A stretch of 64,000 bases of DNA from Propionibacteriales bacterium (lineage in GTDB: Bacteria > Actinomycetota > Actinomycetes > Propionibacteriales > Nocardioidaceae). The notes beneath the pieces are model-generated. The model ran no database searches and had not been told where the DNA came from. It saw only the letters and a list, made by a program, of their open reading frames with translations. The stretch lies in contig JAICMS010000001.1 of the NCBI GenBank assembly GCA_025929075.1, forward strand, positions 1 through 64,000, in the 5' to 3' direction. Positions 8,779 through 20,021 of this stretch are shown piece by piece; the stretch's first letter is position 1, and each line of letters opens with the position of its first letter. Both the position numbers and the translations under genes were made by a program.

Positions 8779-10382
8779 CGGCGGCGAAGCCGGTTCATCA
8801 TTCGCAGTGCGGTCGTCATCATCTTCGCGTGCTGCGCCTGACTCATCCCGAGCACAGGCCGCAACGGAAGGAGCCGCTGCGTGACGACCGACTGCTCGTC
8901 GGTGAACCGCCACAGACCCTCCGGCCCCTGCCGTCGGCCGAGGCCGGAGCACGCCATGCCGCCCATCGGGGCGGCGATCGAGCCGAACGAGGCGGCGTAG
9001 GGGTCGTTGATGTTCACCGAGCCACAGCGGATACGGGCCGCCAGCCTGCGACCGCGGGCAACGTCGCGCGTGTAGATGGCAGCGTTGAGCCCGTAGTCAC
9101 CGGCGTTCGCCCGCGCCACCGCGTCCGCCTCGTCGCTGAAGCGGTAGACGGAGACCACCGGCCCGAAGGTCTCCTCCGCGAAGCAGGCCATCCCGGGCCG
9201 GACGCCTGACAGCACCGTCGGTGCATAGAACAGCCGCCCGACGTCCTCACGGCGACGGCCACCGGCCAGCACCGTGGCGCCCTTGGTCCGGGCGTCCTCC
9301 ACGTGCCGCTCAACCCGCTCCAGCTGGGAGGAGGACGCCAGCGAGCCCACGTCGGCGCCGTAGTCCATCCCGGCCGACAGGACCAGGGACTCGGCCCGCT
9401 CGACCAGCCGGGAGACGAACGCGTCGTAGACCTGGTCGGCGACGTAGAGCCGCTCGATGCCGACGCAGATCTGACCTGCCGACGAGAAGCAGCCGCGGAC
9501 GGCGCCCTCGACGGCCGCATCGACGTCGGCGTCGCGGAGCACCAGCATGGGGTTCTTGCCGCCCAGCTCGAGCGAGGCACCGACCAGCCGTGCCGCGGCC
9601 AGCTGCGCCACCGAGCGCCCAGTCACCGTCGACCCGGTGAAACAGACATGGTCGGCCGCCCCCACGACAGCGGGCCCAAGGACCCGACCGTCGCCGTGCA
9701 CAACCTGCCAGACCCCGGCCGGCAGGCCAGCCTCGGTCAGCAGGTCCACCCCGAGCAACGCCGACAGCATTGCCTGGGCGTCCGGCTTGTGCACGACGGC
9801 GTTGCCGGCGACCACGGCCGCCAGCCCGTCGGCAAGCGCCATCGTGAACGGGTAGTTCCACGGCGACACGACGCCGACGACACCCTTGGGGGCTCTGCGC
9901 ACCTGCACCGAGGTGAGCACCGGGAAAAGGCCCGGGCGCCGTCGGGAGGCGAGCAGCCGGGAGGCCATCCGCGCGTAGTACCGGGCGGTCAGCGCGACGT
10001 GGGCGACCTCTTCGAAGGCATGCGCCCGGGCCTTGCCGGACTCCAGCTGTACGACGTCGAGGATCTCGTCTTGCCGGTCGAGCACCAGATCGTGGAACCC
10101 GAGCAGGATCGAGGCCCGCAGGTCCGCCGGCACCGTTGCCCAGCTCAGCTGCGCGCGACGCGCCCCGGCGACGGCCGCCGTGACGTCGTCGGTGCTGGAC
10201 TGCTGCAGGTGCGTGAGTGGCTGCCCCGTGAGGGGGCTGTACGTCGACAGCCACTCGCCTGACGTGGCGACGACCCGCCCCGCCAGTCGGCGTACGAGCG
10301 CCTGGTCGACGGCGTAGGTCGCGGCGGCGTCATGTTCAGGATCGGCGGGGAATGCGGTCCCCGAAGGCGTGGATGCCGACAT
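8775..10382 (-). CDS. Aldehyde dehydrogenase, succinic-semialdehyde dehydrogenase type (GabD2-like)
   Basis: A 535-residue NAD(P)-dependent aldehyde dehydrogenase. The general base is Glu272 in LELGGKNP and the nucleophile is Cys306 in SSAGQICVG. The cofactor-binding part includes VSPWNYPF and FTGSTVTGR. It has extra residues at both ends, including a basic C-terminus, as in the actinobacterial GabD2 group. It is the first gene of a two-gene operon with the ChoD-like oxidase, whose start overlaps its stop by 4 nt. Together they could oxidise an alcohol and then an aldehyde, but the substrate cannot be read. A TAGGCT sequence at 10389-10394 sits 6 nt before the ATG. Confidence 0.88.
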   Translation of the reverse strand: MSASTPSGTAFPADPEHDAAATYAVDQALVRRLAGRVVATSGEWLSTYSPLTGQPLTHLQQSSTDDVTAAVAGARRAQLSWATVPADLRASILLGFHDLVLDRQDEILDVVQLESGKARAHAFEEVAHVALTARYYARMASRLLASRRRPGLFPVLTSVQVRRAPKGVVGVVSPWNYPFTMALADGLAAVVAGNAVVHKPDAQAMLSALLGVDLLTEAGLPAGVWQVVHGDGRVLGPAVVGAADHVCFTGSTVTGRSVAQLAAARLVGASLELGGKNPMLVLRDADVDAAVEGAVRGCFSSAGQICVGIERLYVADQVYDAFVSRLVERAESLVLSAGMDYGADVGSLASSSQLERVERHVEDARTKGATVLAGGRRREDVGRLFYAPTVLSGVRPGMACFAEETFGPVVSVYRFSDEADAVARANAGDYGLNAAIYTRDVARGRRLAARIRCGSVNINDPYAASFGSIAAPMGGMACSGLGRRQGPEGLWRFTDEQSVVTQRLLPLRPVLGMSQAQHAKMMTTALRMMNRLRRR

Positions 10383-10388
10383 GAACCG

Positions 10389-10394
10389 AGCCTA
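10389..10394 (-). promoter_or_regulatory. Candidate -10 element giving a leaderless transcript of the aldehyde dehydrogenase operon
   Basis: Reading the minus strand, TAGGCT fits the actinobacterial TANNNT -10 pattern and lies 6 nt before the ATG at 10382. Transcription would begin at or next to the start codon. No Shine-Dalgarno sequence is visible in its place, and no convincing -35 element is seen. Confidence 0.4.
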
Positions 10395-10591
10395 AGCCAG
10401 CGGATTCGGACATTGCCCCGTCACTCAAGTATCGTGTCTGGCCGAGGCGGACGCCGGCGACGTGAGGACCACCGTCGGCGACCTCGAACGGGTGAGGGAG
10501 CAGGCGGCGCCCGCGAGCGCCAACCGGTCCACCCGCATTTGTCACGCGTAGCTCGAGCGCTGCGGCCACAGGCCAGAGCCGGCCCAGCGCT

Positions 10592-10606
10592 TGTCATACG
10601 ATGACA
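10592..10606. repeat. Inverted repeat TGTCAT-ACG-ATGACA at the start of the sulfotransferase-like gene
   Basis: Perfect 6-bp arms with a 3-nt spacer overlap the first possible ATG (10601). It could be an operator. An overlapping TACGAT (10597-10602) could be a -10 element, in which case translation would start at 10637 instead. The rest of 10383-10600 shows no gene. Confidence 0.4.
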
Positions 10607-11401
10607 CGGGACGAGTCGCGGAACGGATTGGACCACATGGCGCAGATGGTTGTGACCGCTAAGACGAGCATTGTGCTCAATCCGGTCCCCGCACCCACCC
10701 AAGAGCGCACCTACGTCACGTTCGGCGTCGAACGAGGGGGCACCAGCCTGGTCGCCGGCGTCCTTCGGGCACTCGGCCTCTACCTCGGTGAGATTCCCGA
10801 GGGCAACAACGAGGACAAGAGCTTCCACAACAAGCCGCTCGGCCAGATGCGCGCGACGATCAACCAGCGCAATGCCGAGCACGACGTCTGGGGCTGGAAG
10901 TACCCCACCGCGGTGAACTACCTTCCCGTGCTTTCCCGGTCGCTGCGAAATCCTTTTTTCATCATCGTGTTCCGCGACACTGTTGCCACGGCGCTGAGCC
11001 GGGCGCAGTGGGACGGGGAGTTCATTCGCCGCTCGGGGCGTATGTCCCTGCACGAGACAAATGCCAATACCAACGCCAACATGGGCTTTGCTATGGCGAC
11101 CCGGCGCCCCTGCATGTTGATCAGCAACGAGAAGGCGCAGTCGAACACCAGCGCGCTGGTCGACGAGCTCGCCGACTTCTTGTTCGTTGAGCGTCCGGAC
11201 GAGGACTTGCGCCGTAGGATCTTGGCGTACACCGAGCCTGGTCGGTACAAGAACTTCGATGACTACTTCTCAGCCGAGACGCCCGCAGAAGCAGCCGAGA
11301 CCGAGTCACCTGAAAACGGCGAGTCACCCGAGGAACCCGAGTCACCCCAGCAGCACGCCCCCGATGCCGAAGAGTCGATGGAGCAGGTGAGCAGACAATG
11401 A
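10601..11401 (+). CDS. Sulfotransferase-like P-loop protein with acidic tail
   Basis: A 266-residue protein that I place, with caution, in the sulfotransferase-like P-loop group. FGVERGGTSLVAGVL (about 41-55) resembles the 5'-phosphosulfate loop and FFIIVFRDTVATALS (about 119-133) resembles the 3'-phosphate segment. WGWKYPTAV lies between them. Residues from about 228 form an acidic, Pro/Ser/Glu-rich low-complexity tail. The start is uncertain: ATG at 10601 lies inside an inverted repeat, and ATGs at 10637 and 10646 are in frame, the former after a weak GGA. The stop overlaps the glycosyltransferase start by 4 nt, so both may decorate one glycan. The acceptor is unknown. Confidence 0.6.
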   Translation: MTRDESRNGLDHMAQMVVTAKTSIVLNPVPAPTQERTYVTFGVERGGTSLVAGVLRALGLYLGEIPEGNNEDKSFHNKPLGQMRATINQRNAEHDVWGWKYPTAVNYLPVLSRSLRNPFFIIVFRDTVATALSRAQWDGEFIRRSGRMSLHETNANTNANMGFAMATRRPCMLISNEKAQSNTSALVDELADFLFVERPDEDLRRRILAYTEPGRYKNFDDYFSAETPAEAAETESPENGESPEEPESPQQHAPDAEESMEQVSRQ

Positions 11402-13065
11402 AGATCCTGCTGTACAACTGGGTGCAGTACGACGACATCGAGCATCGCGGTGGCGGGGTCCGGATATACCAGAAGAACCTTGTCGACCACCTGGCCAACA
11501 ACAGTGATCACGATGTCTACGTCATCTGCTCCGGGCTTGAACACGACTTCCTCGACCCCCGCATCCGCATCGAGAAGACGTCGAACTCCCACGGCTCGCG
11601 GGTGCAGTCATTCACCCTTGTCAACTCCACGGTTCTCGCGCCGGGTCACCACACCTTCGGCTCGTCGTATCTGTTCGACGAGGGCGACATGCTGCAGGCC
11701 TGGCACAAGTTCCTTGAGGAACACGGGCCGTTCGACGTCATCCAATTCGATTCGCTCGAAGGCATCCCGTTCACGTTCTTGCGGATCCACGAGAAGTTCC
11801 CCAACACCCGCGTACTGCTGTACGCGCACAACTACTACCCGGTCTGCCCGCAGGTCAACCTTTGGAAGCAGGAGCGGGTCCACTGCGACGACTACAACCA
11901 GGGTCGTGACTGCGTCACCTGCATCCCCAACCTGCCGAACCCGCACGAGGTCCTCAGGGCCCACCAGGTCTCGCGGGTTCTCCGTCGGTCCAAGATCACC
12001 CCGAACACCAAGGGCTACGCGCTGGCCTACCGCGTCTACGCCCAGCTGCGTGAGGGCCGCTACTCCAAGATCAGCCGGCCGCTGCTCGCCCCCGTTCTCG
12101 GTCCGGCGATGCTGGCGCGTCGGCAGCGACTGTCGGCCAAGAGCCGCACCGAGTCGGTCAACGAGATCAGCACCAACCCGACCCGGCCCGTCCAGCCGGT
12201 GTCGCTGAGCCCGGCGAGCCGGTTCGTCTCCCGGCGTGAGCGCGGGATCGAGCTGATCAACAATGAGACAGACCTGGTGCTCGCCACCTCCCAGCGGGTG
12301 ATGGAGGTGCTCAAGGCTCACGGTCTCGACGACCAGAAGATCCGCGTCGCGTACGTCGGCACCCGGGCCGCCGAGCGCTTCGCCGACGCAGAGCTCCGCA
12401 AGGAGCTGCAGGTCCAAGGCGAGCTGACGATCTGCTTCCTGGGATACATGCGCCGCGACAAGGGCTTCTATTACCTGCTTGAGGCGCTCGAGGAGTGCCC
12501 ACAAGACCTCCGGTCGAAGATCCGACTGGTGCTCGGCGCGAAGATGTCTGACCCCGACACGATGAACAGGCTGGTCGCGCTGTCGGATCTGATGTCGGAC
12601 ATCGTGCACTTCGATGGCTACACCCACGACCAGCTGCCGACGATCCTCGACGGCGTCGACATCGGCATGGTGCCCGTCCAGTGGGAGGACAACCTCCCGC
12701 AGGTGGCCACCGAGATGGTCGCCAACGGCGTCCCGCTGATCACCTCCCACCGCGGTGGCGCGAAGGAGCTCGGTGGGGAGAACTCGTCGTTCGTGTTCGA
12801 CGCGTCCAGCAAGCAGGAGCTGATCGAGATCTGGCGGCGCCTCGTCGACGGAGAGCTCCAGCCCGGCGACTACTGGGCATCGGCGGTCCAGCTCACCACC
12901 ATGGACGACCACCTCAAGCGGTTGATGGCCCTCTACGTCAGCGACGAGGTGCCGCAACTCGACGTCAGGCCGACGGTCGACGCTCGGGAGCACGCCACCC
13001 ACGTCGCTACGACAGAGGCAGACGACGAGGACGAGGACGGGGGCGTCGGCGACGAGGCGCTCTGA
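11398..13065 (+). CDS. GT4-type glycosyltransferase with Cys-rich motif
   Basis: A 555-residue GT-B glycosyltransferase. The N-terminal domain has the Gly-rich HRGGGVRIY loop, then HNYYPVCPQ and Cys150, Cys163, Cys172 and Cys175 (a CPQ...C...CxxC cluster seen in some GT4 enzymes). The C-terminal donor domain has ICFLGYMRRDKGFYYL and WEDNLPQVATEMVANG, a variant of the GT4 E-x7-E motif. The segment between the domains (about 185-270) is unusually long and basic. The last 20 residues are acidic. No membrane helix or signal is seen. It is coupled to the sulfotransferase-like gene by ATGA. Sugar donor and acceptor cannot be read. Confidence 0.85.
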   Translation: MKILLYNWVQYDDIEHRGGGVRIYQKNLVDHLANNSDHDVYVICSGLEHDFLDPRIRIEKTSNSHGSRVQSFTLVNSTVLAPGHHTFGSSYLFDEGDMLQAWHKFLEEHGPFDVIQFDSLEGIPFTFLRIHEKFPNTRVLLYAHNYYPVCPQVNLWKQERVHCDDYNQGRDCVTCIPNLPNPHEVLRAHQVSRVLRRSKITPNTKGYALAYRVYAQLREGRYSKISRPLLAPVLGPAMLARRQRLSAKSRTESVNEISTNPTRPVQPVSLSPASRFVSRRERGIELINNETDLVLATSQRVMEVLKAHGLDDQKIRVAYVGTRAAERFADAELRKELQVQGELTICFLGYMRRDKGFYYLLEALEECPQDLRSKIRLVLGAKMSDPDTMNRLVALSDLMSDIVHFDGYTHDQLPTILDGVDIGMVPVQWEDNLPQVATEMVANGVPLITSHRGGAKELGGENSSFVFDASSKQELIEIWRRLVDGELQPGDYWASAVQLTTMDDHLKRLMALYVSDEVPQLDVRPTVDAREHATHVATTEADDEDEDGGVGDEAL

Positions 13066-13083
13066 ACGCCAAGTGGATCGGCA

Positions 13084-14304
13084 TCAGCCGTCCGCAGCCG
13101 CCTCCCGCATCGCCTGCAATCCGTCGTAGACGTCGACGTACCGCGTCGTGAGCGGCGCGAACCCCAGCCGGATGCCGTCCGGGCGCCGGAAGTCGGGGAC
13201 CACCCCCCGCTCCAGCAGCCGCTGCACGATCTGCTGAGCGTTCGGGTGGCCGATGGTGACGTGCGAGCCACGGCGCTCCGGGTCGCGCGGTGAGCACAGG
13301 CTGAAGCCGGCGGCGGACAGCCACTCGTCGTACAACCGCACGGCAAGCTCGGTCAGGGCCACGGACTTCGCCCGTACGGCGACCAGCCCGGCATCCGCCA
13401 GCATCCGCACGCCGGGTTCGACGGCCGCCAGCGACAGCACGCCGGGGGTGCCAGTCAGCCAGGCCCGGATGCCGCTCTCCGCCTGGTAGCCGGGACCCAT
13501 GTCGAACATCTCCGCCCGGCTCCACCAACCCCAGATCGGCTGCGACAGCTCCGGCTGCAGTGCGGCCCGGACATAGCCGAAGGCAGGAGCGCCCGGGCCG
13601 GCGTTGAGGTACTTGTAGGTGCAGCCCACCGCCAGGTCGACTGCGCTGCCTTCGAGGTCGATCGGGACGGCGCCGACCGAGTGACAGAGATCCCACACGA
13701 TGAGCGCGCCGGCGGAGTGGGCCAGGCTGGTCAGACCGGGCATGTCGAGCAGCGCGGACGAGCGGTAGTCGACGTGCGAGAGCGTCACCACGGCAACCGA
13801 GTCGTCGAGGACGTTCTCCAGGTCCGCCGAGGTCAGCCCGTCGGCGCCGCGGCTCTTGATCCAGCGGATCTTGAGGTCATTGCGGCGCGCCAGCCCTTCC
13901 AGGACGTAGCGGTCGGTGGGGAAGTTGTCCTCCTCGATGACCACCGACCGCCGACCGGGACGAGCGTCGATCGCCGCGGACAGCGCCTTGTAGAGGGAGA
14001 CCGTCGTGGTGTCGCAGACGACGACCTCGCCCGGGTTGGCCCCGAGCATCGTCGTGGCGACCAGATCGCCGAGCCGGGTCGGCAGGTCCATCCACCGCTC
14101 TCCCCAGGACCGGATCAGCCGGCTCCCCCACTGGTGGGTCAGCACGTCGATCACCAGCGACTGGGTGGCCTTCGGCAGTCGGCCCAAGGAGTTTCCGTCG
14201 AGATAGACCAACGTGTCGTCGTCGATGACGAACTGGTCGCGATAGCCCGCCAGGGGGTCGGCCGCGTCCATCTCCTCGGCGTCGGGGCGCAAAATCTCGG
14301 TCAT
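13084..14304 (-). CDS. kynU: Kynureninase
   Basis: PLP enzyme of 406 residues that splits kynurenine to anthranilate and alanine in tryptophan breakdown. The PLP lysine is Lys231 in CTYKYLNAGPG. Other family features are YLDGNSLGRLP, CDTTTVSLYKAL, WDLCHSVGA and GWWSRAEMF. Its ATG overlaps the stop of the nitrilase-family gene by 4 nt, making it the last gene of the guaB-guaB3-amidase-kynU run. No tryptophan dioxygenase or arylformamidase gene is seen in this window. Confidence 0.93.
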   Translation of the reverse strand: MTEILRPDAEEMDAADPLAGYRDQFVIDDDTLVYLDGNSLGRLPKATQSLVIDVLTHQWGSRLIRSWGERWMDLPTRLGDLVATTMLGANPGEVVVCDTTTVSLYKALSAAIDARPGRRSVVIEEDNFPTDRYVLEGLARRNDLKIRWIKSRGADGLTSADLENVLDDSVAVVTLSHVDYRSSALLDMPGLTSLAHSAGALIVWDLCHSVGAVPIDLEGSAVDLAVGCTYKYLNAGPGAPAFGYVRAALQPELSQPIWGWWSRAEMFDMGPGYQAESGIRAWLTGTPGVLSLAAVEPGVRMLADAGLVAVRAKSVALTELAVRLYDEWLSAAGFSLCSPRDPERRGSHVTIGHPNAQQIVQRLLERGVVPDFRRPDGIRLGFAPLTTRYVDVYDGLQAMREAAADG

Positions 14305-15125
14305 GGCGCGAGGGTGACGACCGAGCGGACACCGAGGCCGGCGACGCGGTCGCGGTCGTAGGGGTTGATCCGACGAGCCTCGTCGATCGCCGCCGCGTCG
14401 AGGTCGGCGACGATCATGCCGCGCTCCTCGGTGACGCGGTCGACCGGGCGGCCCTGCGGGTCGTAGATCGCCGTACCGCCACTGAAGTCGAGAGAGCCGC
14501 AGCGACCGGACAACCCGGCGAAGACGACATAGACGCCGTTGTCGATCGCCCGGGCCGCGTAGTAGAGGTCGCGCCGGTGCTCGCTGCCGACGACGTACGC
14601 CGACGGGCAGAGGTAGGCCAGCGCGCCGGCCTCGGTGGCCGCCCGGGCGTGCTCGGGGAAGCAGCCGTCGTAGCAGATGCCGAGGCCGAGATCCCAGCCG
14701 GCCGTCTGGAGCGTCGCACCCTTTGAACCGGCGGTGAAGATCGCCCGCTCCTCATCCCAGAGATGCTGCTTGGAGTAGGGCACCGTGACCGAACCGTCCG
14801 TCCTCACCAGCAGCAGTGACAGCGTCCTGGCACCGTCGGACTGACGGACGCTCCCGCCGACGAGCACAGCGACCGCTCCGTCGCGGGCGGCGTTGCGCAG
14901 CGGCTGCAGGCGAGAGTCATCGGCCGCCACGTCGCAGTCGTCAGGTCGCTCGCGCAGGGTCGCGGGATCGTATCCGGAGAGGAAGAGCTCGGGCAGTACG
15001 GCGACAGATGCTCCCGCCTGCCCGGCGAGCAGCGCCCATCCCGCAGCAGCCTCAGCGTTGGCCGGCACATCACCTGCCACGGAGGAGTCTTGGACAGCGG
15101 CAACTCGAAGCGGCGCCAGGCTCAC
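14301..15125 (-). CDS. Carbon-nitrogen hydrolase (nitrilase superfamily amidase)
   Basis: A 274-residue cytoplasmic amidase with the full catalytic triad of the family: Glu46 (VLPELFLSGY), Lys119 (YSKQHLWDEE) and Cys151 (LGICYDGCFPEH). It hydrolyses a C-N bond in an amide, nitrile or related small molecule, but the substrate is not evident. It overlaps both guaB3 upstream and kynU downstream by about 4 nt. Because it sits next to kynU it might hydrolyse a kynurenine-pathway amide such as N-formylkynurenine; that is speculation. Confidence 0.88.
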   Translation of the reverse strand: MSLAPLRVAAVQDSSVAGDVPANAEAAAGWALLAGQAGASVAVLPELFLSGYDPATLRERPDDCDVAADDSRLQPLRNAARDGAVAVLVGGSVRQSDGARTLSLLLVRTDGSVTVPYSKQHLWDEERAIFTAGSKGATLQTAGWDLGLGICYDGCFPEHARAATEAGALAYLCPSAYVVGSEHRRDLYYAARAIDNGVYVVFAGLSGRCGSLDFSGGTAIYDPQGRPVDRVTEERGMIVADLDAAAIDEARRINPYDRDRVAGLGVRSVVTLAP

Positions 15126-16225
15126 TGCAGGACGACCTCGACTCGCTGGAACTCCTTCAGGTCGGTGTAGCCGGTCGTCGCCATCGAGCGCCGCAGCGCG
15201 CCGACGAAGTTCATCGTGCCGTCAGCGACGAACGACGGTCCGTGCAGGATCTGCTGCAACGTCCCGACGGTGCCGATCTCCACCCGCTGACCGCGCGGCA
15301 GCATCGAGTGCCACGACTCGGCTCCCCAGTGGAACCCGCGGCCGGGCGCCTCCTTGGCCCGAGCGAGCGGCGAGCCGATCATCACCGCATCCGCACCGCA
15401 CGCGATCGCCTTGGCCACGTCGCCGCTGCGGCCGATCGAGCCGTCGGCCACCACGTGGACGTAACGGCCGCCGGACTCGTCGAGATAATCACGCCGCGCG
15501 GCAGCGACGTCGGCGACTGCCGTCGCCATCGGCACCGCCACGCCCAGAACGGTACGCGTCGTGTGCGCCGAGCCGCCCCCGAAACCGACGAGCACTCCGG
15601 CAGCGCCGGTCCGCATCAGGTGCAGTGCCGCCTGGTAGGTCGCGCAGCCGCCGACGATCACCGGGACGTCGAGGTCGTAGATGAACTGCTTGAGGTTGAG
15701 CGGCTCCGCCTGACCGGAGACGTGCTCGGCCGAGACCGTCGTGCCGCGGATGACGAAGAGGTCGAGGCCCGCGGAGATGACCGACTGAGCATGCTGCTTG
15801 GTCAGCTGCGGAGAGAGTGCACCGGCGACGGTAATGCCGGCGTCGCGCATCTGCTTGACCCGGTCCACCATCAACTCCGGCTTGATCGGCTCGGAGTAGA
15901 TCTGTTGCATCCGCCGCGTCACGTCGCGCCCTTGCAGGGTGGCGATCTCGCCAAGCACCGGCTCCGGGTCGTCGTACCTCGTCCAGAGCCCCTCGAGGTC
16001 GAGCACTCCGAGCCCGCCGGCCTGGCCGAAGGCGATCGCGGTGTCCGGCGACATCACCGAGTCCATCGGCGCAGCCATCACCGGGATGTCGAACCGGTAG
16101 GCGTCGATCTGCCACGCGACCGAGACCTCCTCAGGGTCACGGGTGCGACGACTCGGCACGATCGCGACGTCGTCGAAGGAGTACGCGCGGCGGCCGCGCT
16201 TGGCCCGGCCGATCTCGATGTCCAT
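15122..16225 (-). CDS. guaB3: GuaB3 family IMP dehydrogenase/GMP reductase-related protein
   Basis: A 367-residue TIM-barrel protein of the actinobacterial GuaB3 group. It lacks the CBS pair of true IMP dehydrogenase. The active-site loop reads GGGSAHTTRTVLG, so the position of the catalytic Cys of GuaB (GSICTTRM) is a histidine. The nucleotide-binding region (DGSIGRSGDVAKAIACGADA) is kept. It follows guaB by 14 nt on the same strand and overlaps the amidase gene. Its reaction is uncertain in this phylum; the missing Cys argues against ordinary IMP dehydrogenase chemistry. Confidence 0.9.
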   Translation of the reverse strand: MDIEIGRAKRGRRAYSFDDVAIVPSRRTRDPEEVSVAWQIDAYRFDIPVMAAPMDSVMSPDTAIAFGQAGGLGVLDLEGLWTRYDDPEPVLGEIATLQGRDVTRRMQQIYSEPIKPELMVDRVKQMRDAGITVAGALSPQLTKQHAQSVISAGLDLFVIRGTTVSAEHVSGQAEPLNLKQFIYDLDVPVIVGGCATYQAALHLMRTGAAGVLVGFGGGSAHTTRTVLGVAVPMATAVADVAAARRDYLDESGGRYVHVVADGSIGRSGDVAKAIACGADAVMIGSPLARAKEAPGRGFHWGAESWHSMLPRGQRVEIGTVGTLQQILHGPSFVADGTMNFVGALRRSMATTGYTDLKEFQRVEVVLQ

Positions 16226-16239
16226 CCAATGACTCCGCG

Positions 16240-19427
<3,188 letters not shown>

Positions 19428-19492
19428 TCAGTACCGGAGCGGGTTGGAAACTCGTGGCGGCACCAGCCGTGCGGGCGCCGGGAAGTGGCACG

Positions 19493-19532
19493 AGGCCCCG
19501 GGCGGTCGGCAGACTGCCGCGCTCCGGGGCCT
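19493..19532 (-). other. groES-groEL intercistronic nested hairpin
   Basis: Perfect 9-bp arms AGGCCCCGG (19493-19501) and CCGGGGCCT (19524-19532) enclose a second stem CGGCA-GAC-TGCCG. It begins about 10 nt after the groES stop and has no run of T, so it is not a classical terminator. A rival pairing CTCGTG (19451) with CACGAG (19489-19494) overlaps its edge. It may be a processing, stability or attenuation element; function inferred. Confidence 0.55.
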
Positions 19533-19542
19533 GCGAGCCGAG

Positions 19543-19839
19543 CTACTTCGAGATGACAGCGAGTACGTCGCGGGCGGAGAGGATCAGGTACTCGTCGCCG
19601 GAGTGCTTGATCTCGGTGCCGCCGTACTTGCTGTAGATGACGGTGTCGCCGACGGAGATGTCGAGCGGGATGCGGGAGCCGCTGTCGGAGACACGACCCG
19701 GGCCGACGGCGAGGACCTCACCCTCCTGGGGCTTTTCCTTCGCGGTGTCGGGGATGACCAGGCCGGAGGCGGTCGTCTGCTCGGCTTCGAGCGTGCGAAC
19801 CACGATCCGGTCTTCGAGCGGCTTGATGCTGACAGACAC
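19543..19839 (-). CDS. groES: 10 kDa co-chaperonin GroES
   Basis: A 98-residue co-chaperonin that caps Gro[21 protein letters not shown] and the mobile-loop region followed by [19 protein letters not shown] are characteristic, as is [19 protein letters not shown] near the end. The GTG start at 19839 follows GGTGAGG with a 7-nt gap. Upstream lies a sigma-A-type promoter overlapped by two CIRCE elements, so HrcA repression and heat induction are expected. Confidence 0.97.
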   Translation of the reverse strand: MSVSIKPLEDRIVVRTLEAEQTTASGLVIPDTAKEKPQEGEVLAVGPGRVSDSGSRIPLDISVGDTVIYSKYGGTEIKHSGDEYLILSARDVLAVISK

Positions 19840-19939
19840 TTGCTGACCTCACCTTTCACATCGACAAGCAAGGTGTGCGGTTGACGTATGAAACGGGCAG
19901 CGAGCGGAGCACGTCGTCGCGGGTGTCGTGACCCCTCGC

Positions 19940-19966
19940 CTGGCACACTCACTTCGAGAGTGCCAA
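19940..19966. promoter_or_regulatory. CIRCE element 2 (HrcA operator), proximal
   Basis: Arms CTGGCACAC (19940-19948) and GAGTGCCAA (19958-19966) with a 9-nt spacer form 7 of 9 pairs of the CIRCE pattern TTAGCACTC-N9-GAGTGCTAA. It lies at about the expected transcription start of groES. Confidence 0.75.
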
Positions 19967-19971
19967 CACCG

Positions 19972-20000
19972 AATCTACGGCGTGGTTAGCACTCGGTCAA
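19972..20000 (-). promoter_or_regulatory. groES-groEL promoter
   Basis: On the minus strand, -35 TTGACC (19995-20000) and -10 TAGATT (19972-19977) are separated by 17 nt. The -35 lies in the spacer of the distal CIRCE element, so HrcA binding would directly block RNA polymerase. Confidence 0.75.
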
Positions 20001-20012
20001 GCCGAGTGCCAG
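19986..20012. promoter_or_regulatory. CIRCE element 1 (HrcA operator), distal
   Basis: Arms TTAGCACTC (19986-19994) and GAGTGCCAG (20004-20012) with a 9-nt spacer. The left arm is identical to the CIRCE consensus and the right arm differs at two positions. Two CIRCE copies before groES are known in other actinobacteria. Confidence 0.85.
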
Positions 20013-20021
20013 CGCCCTCTT

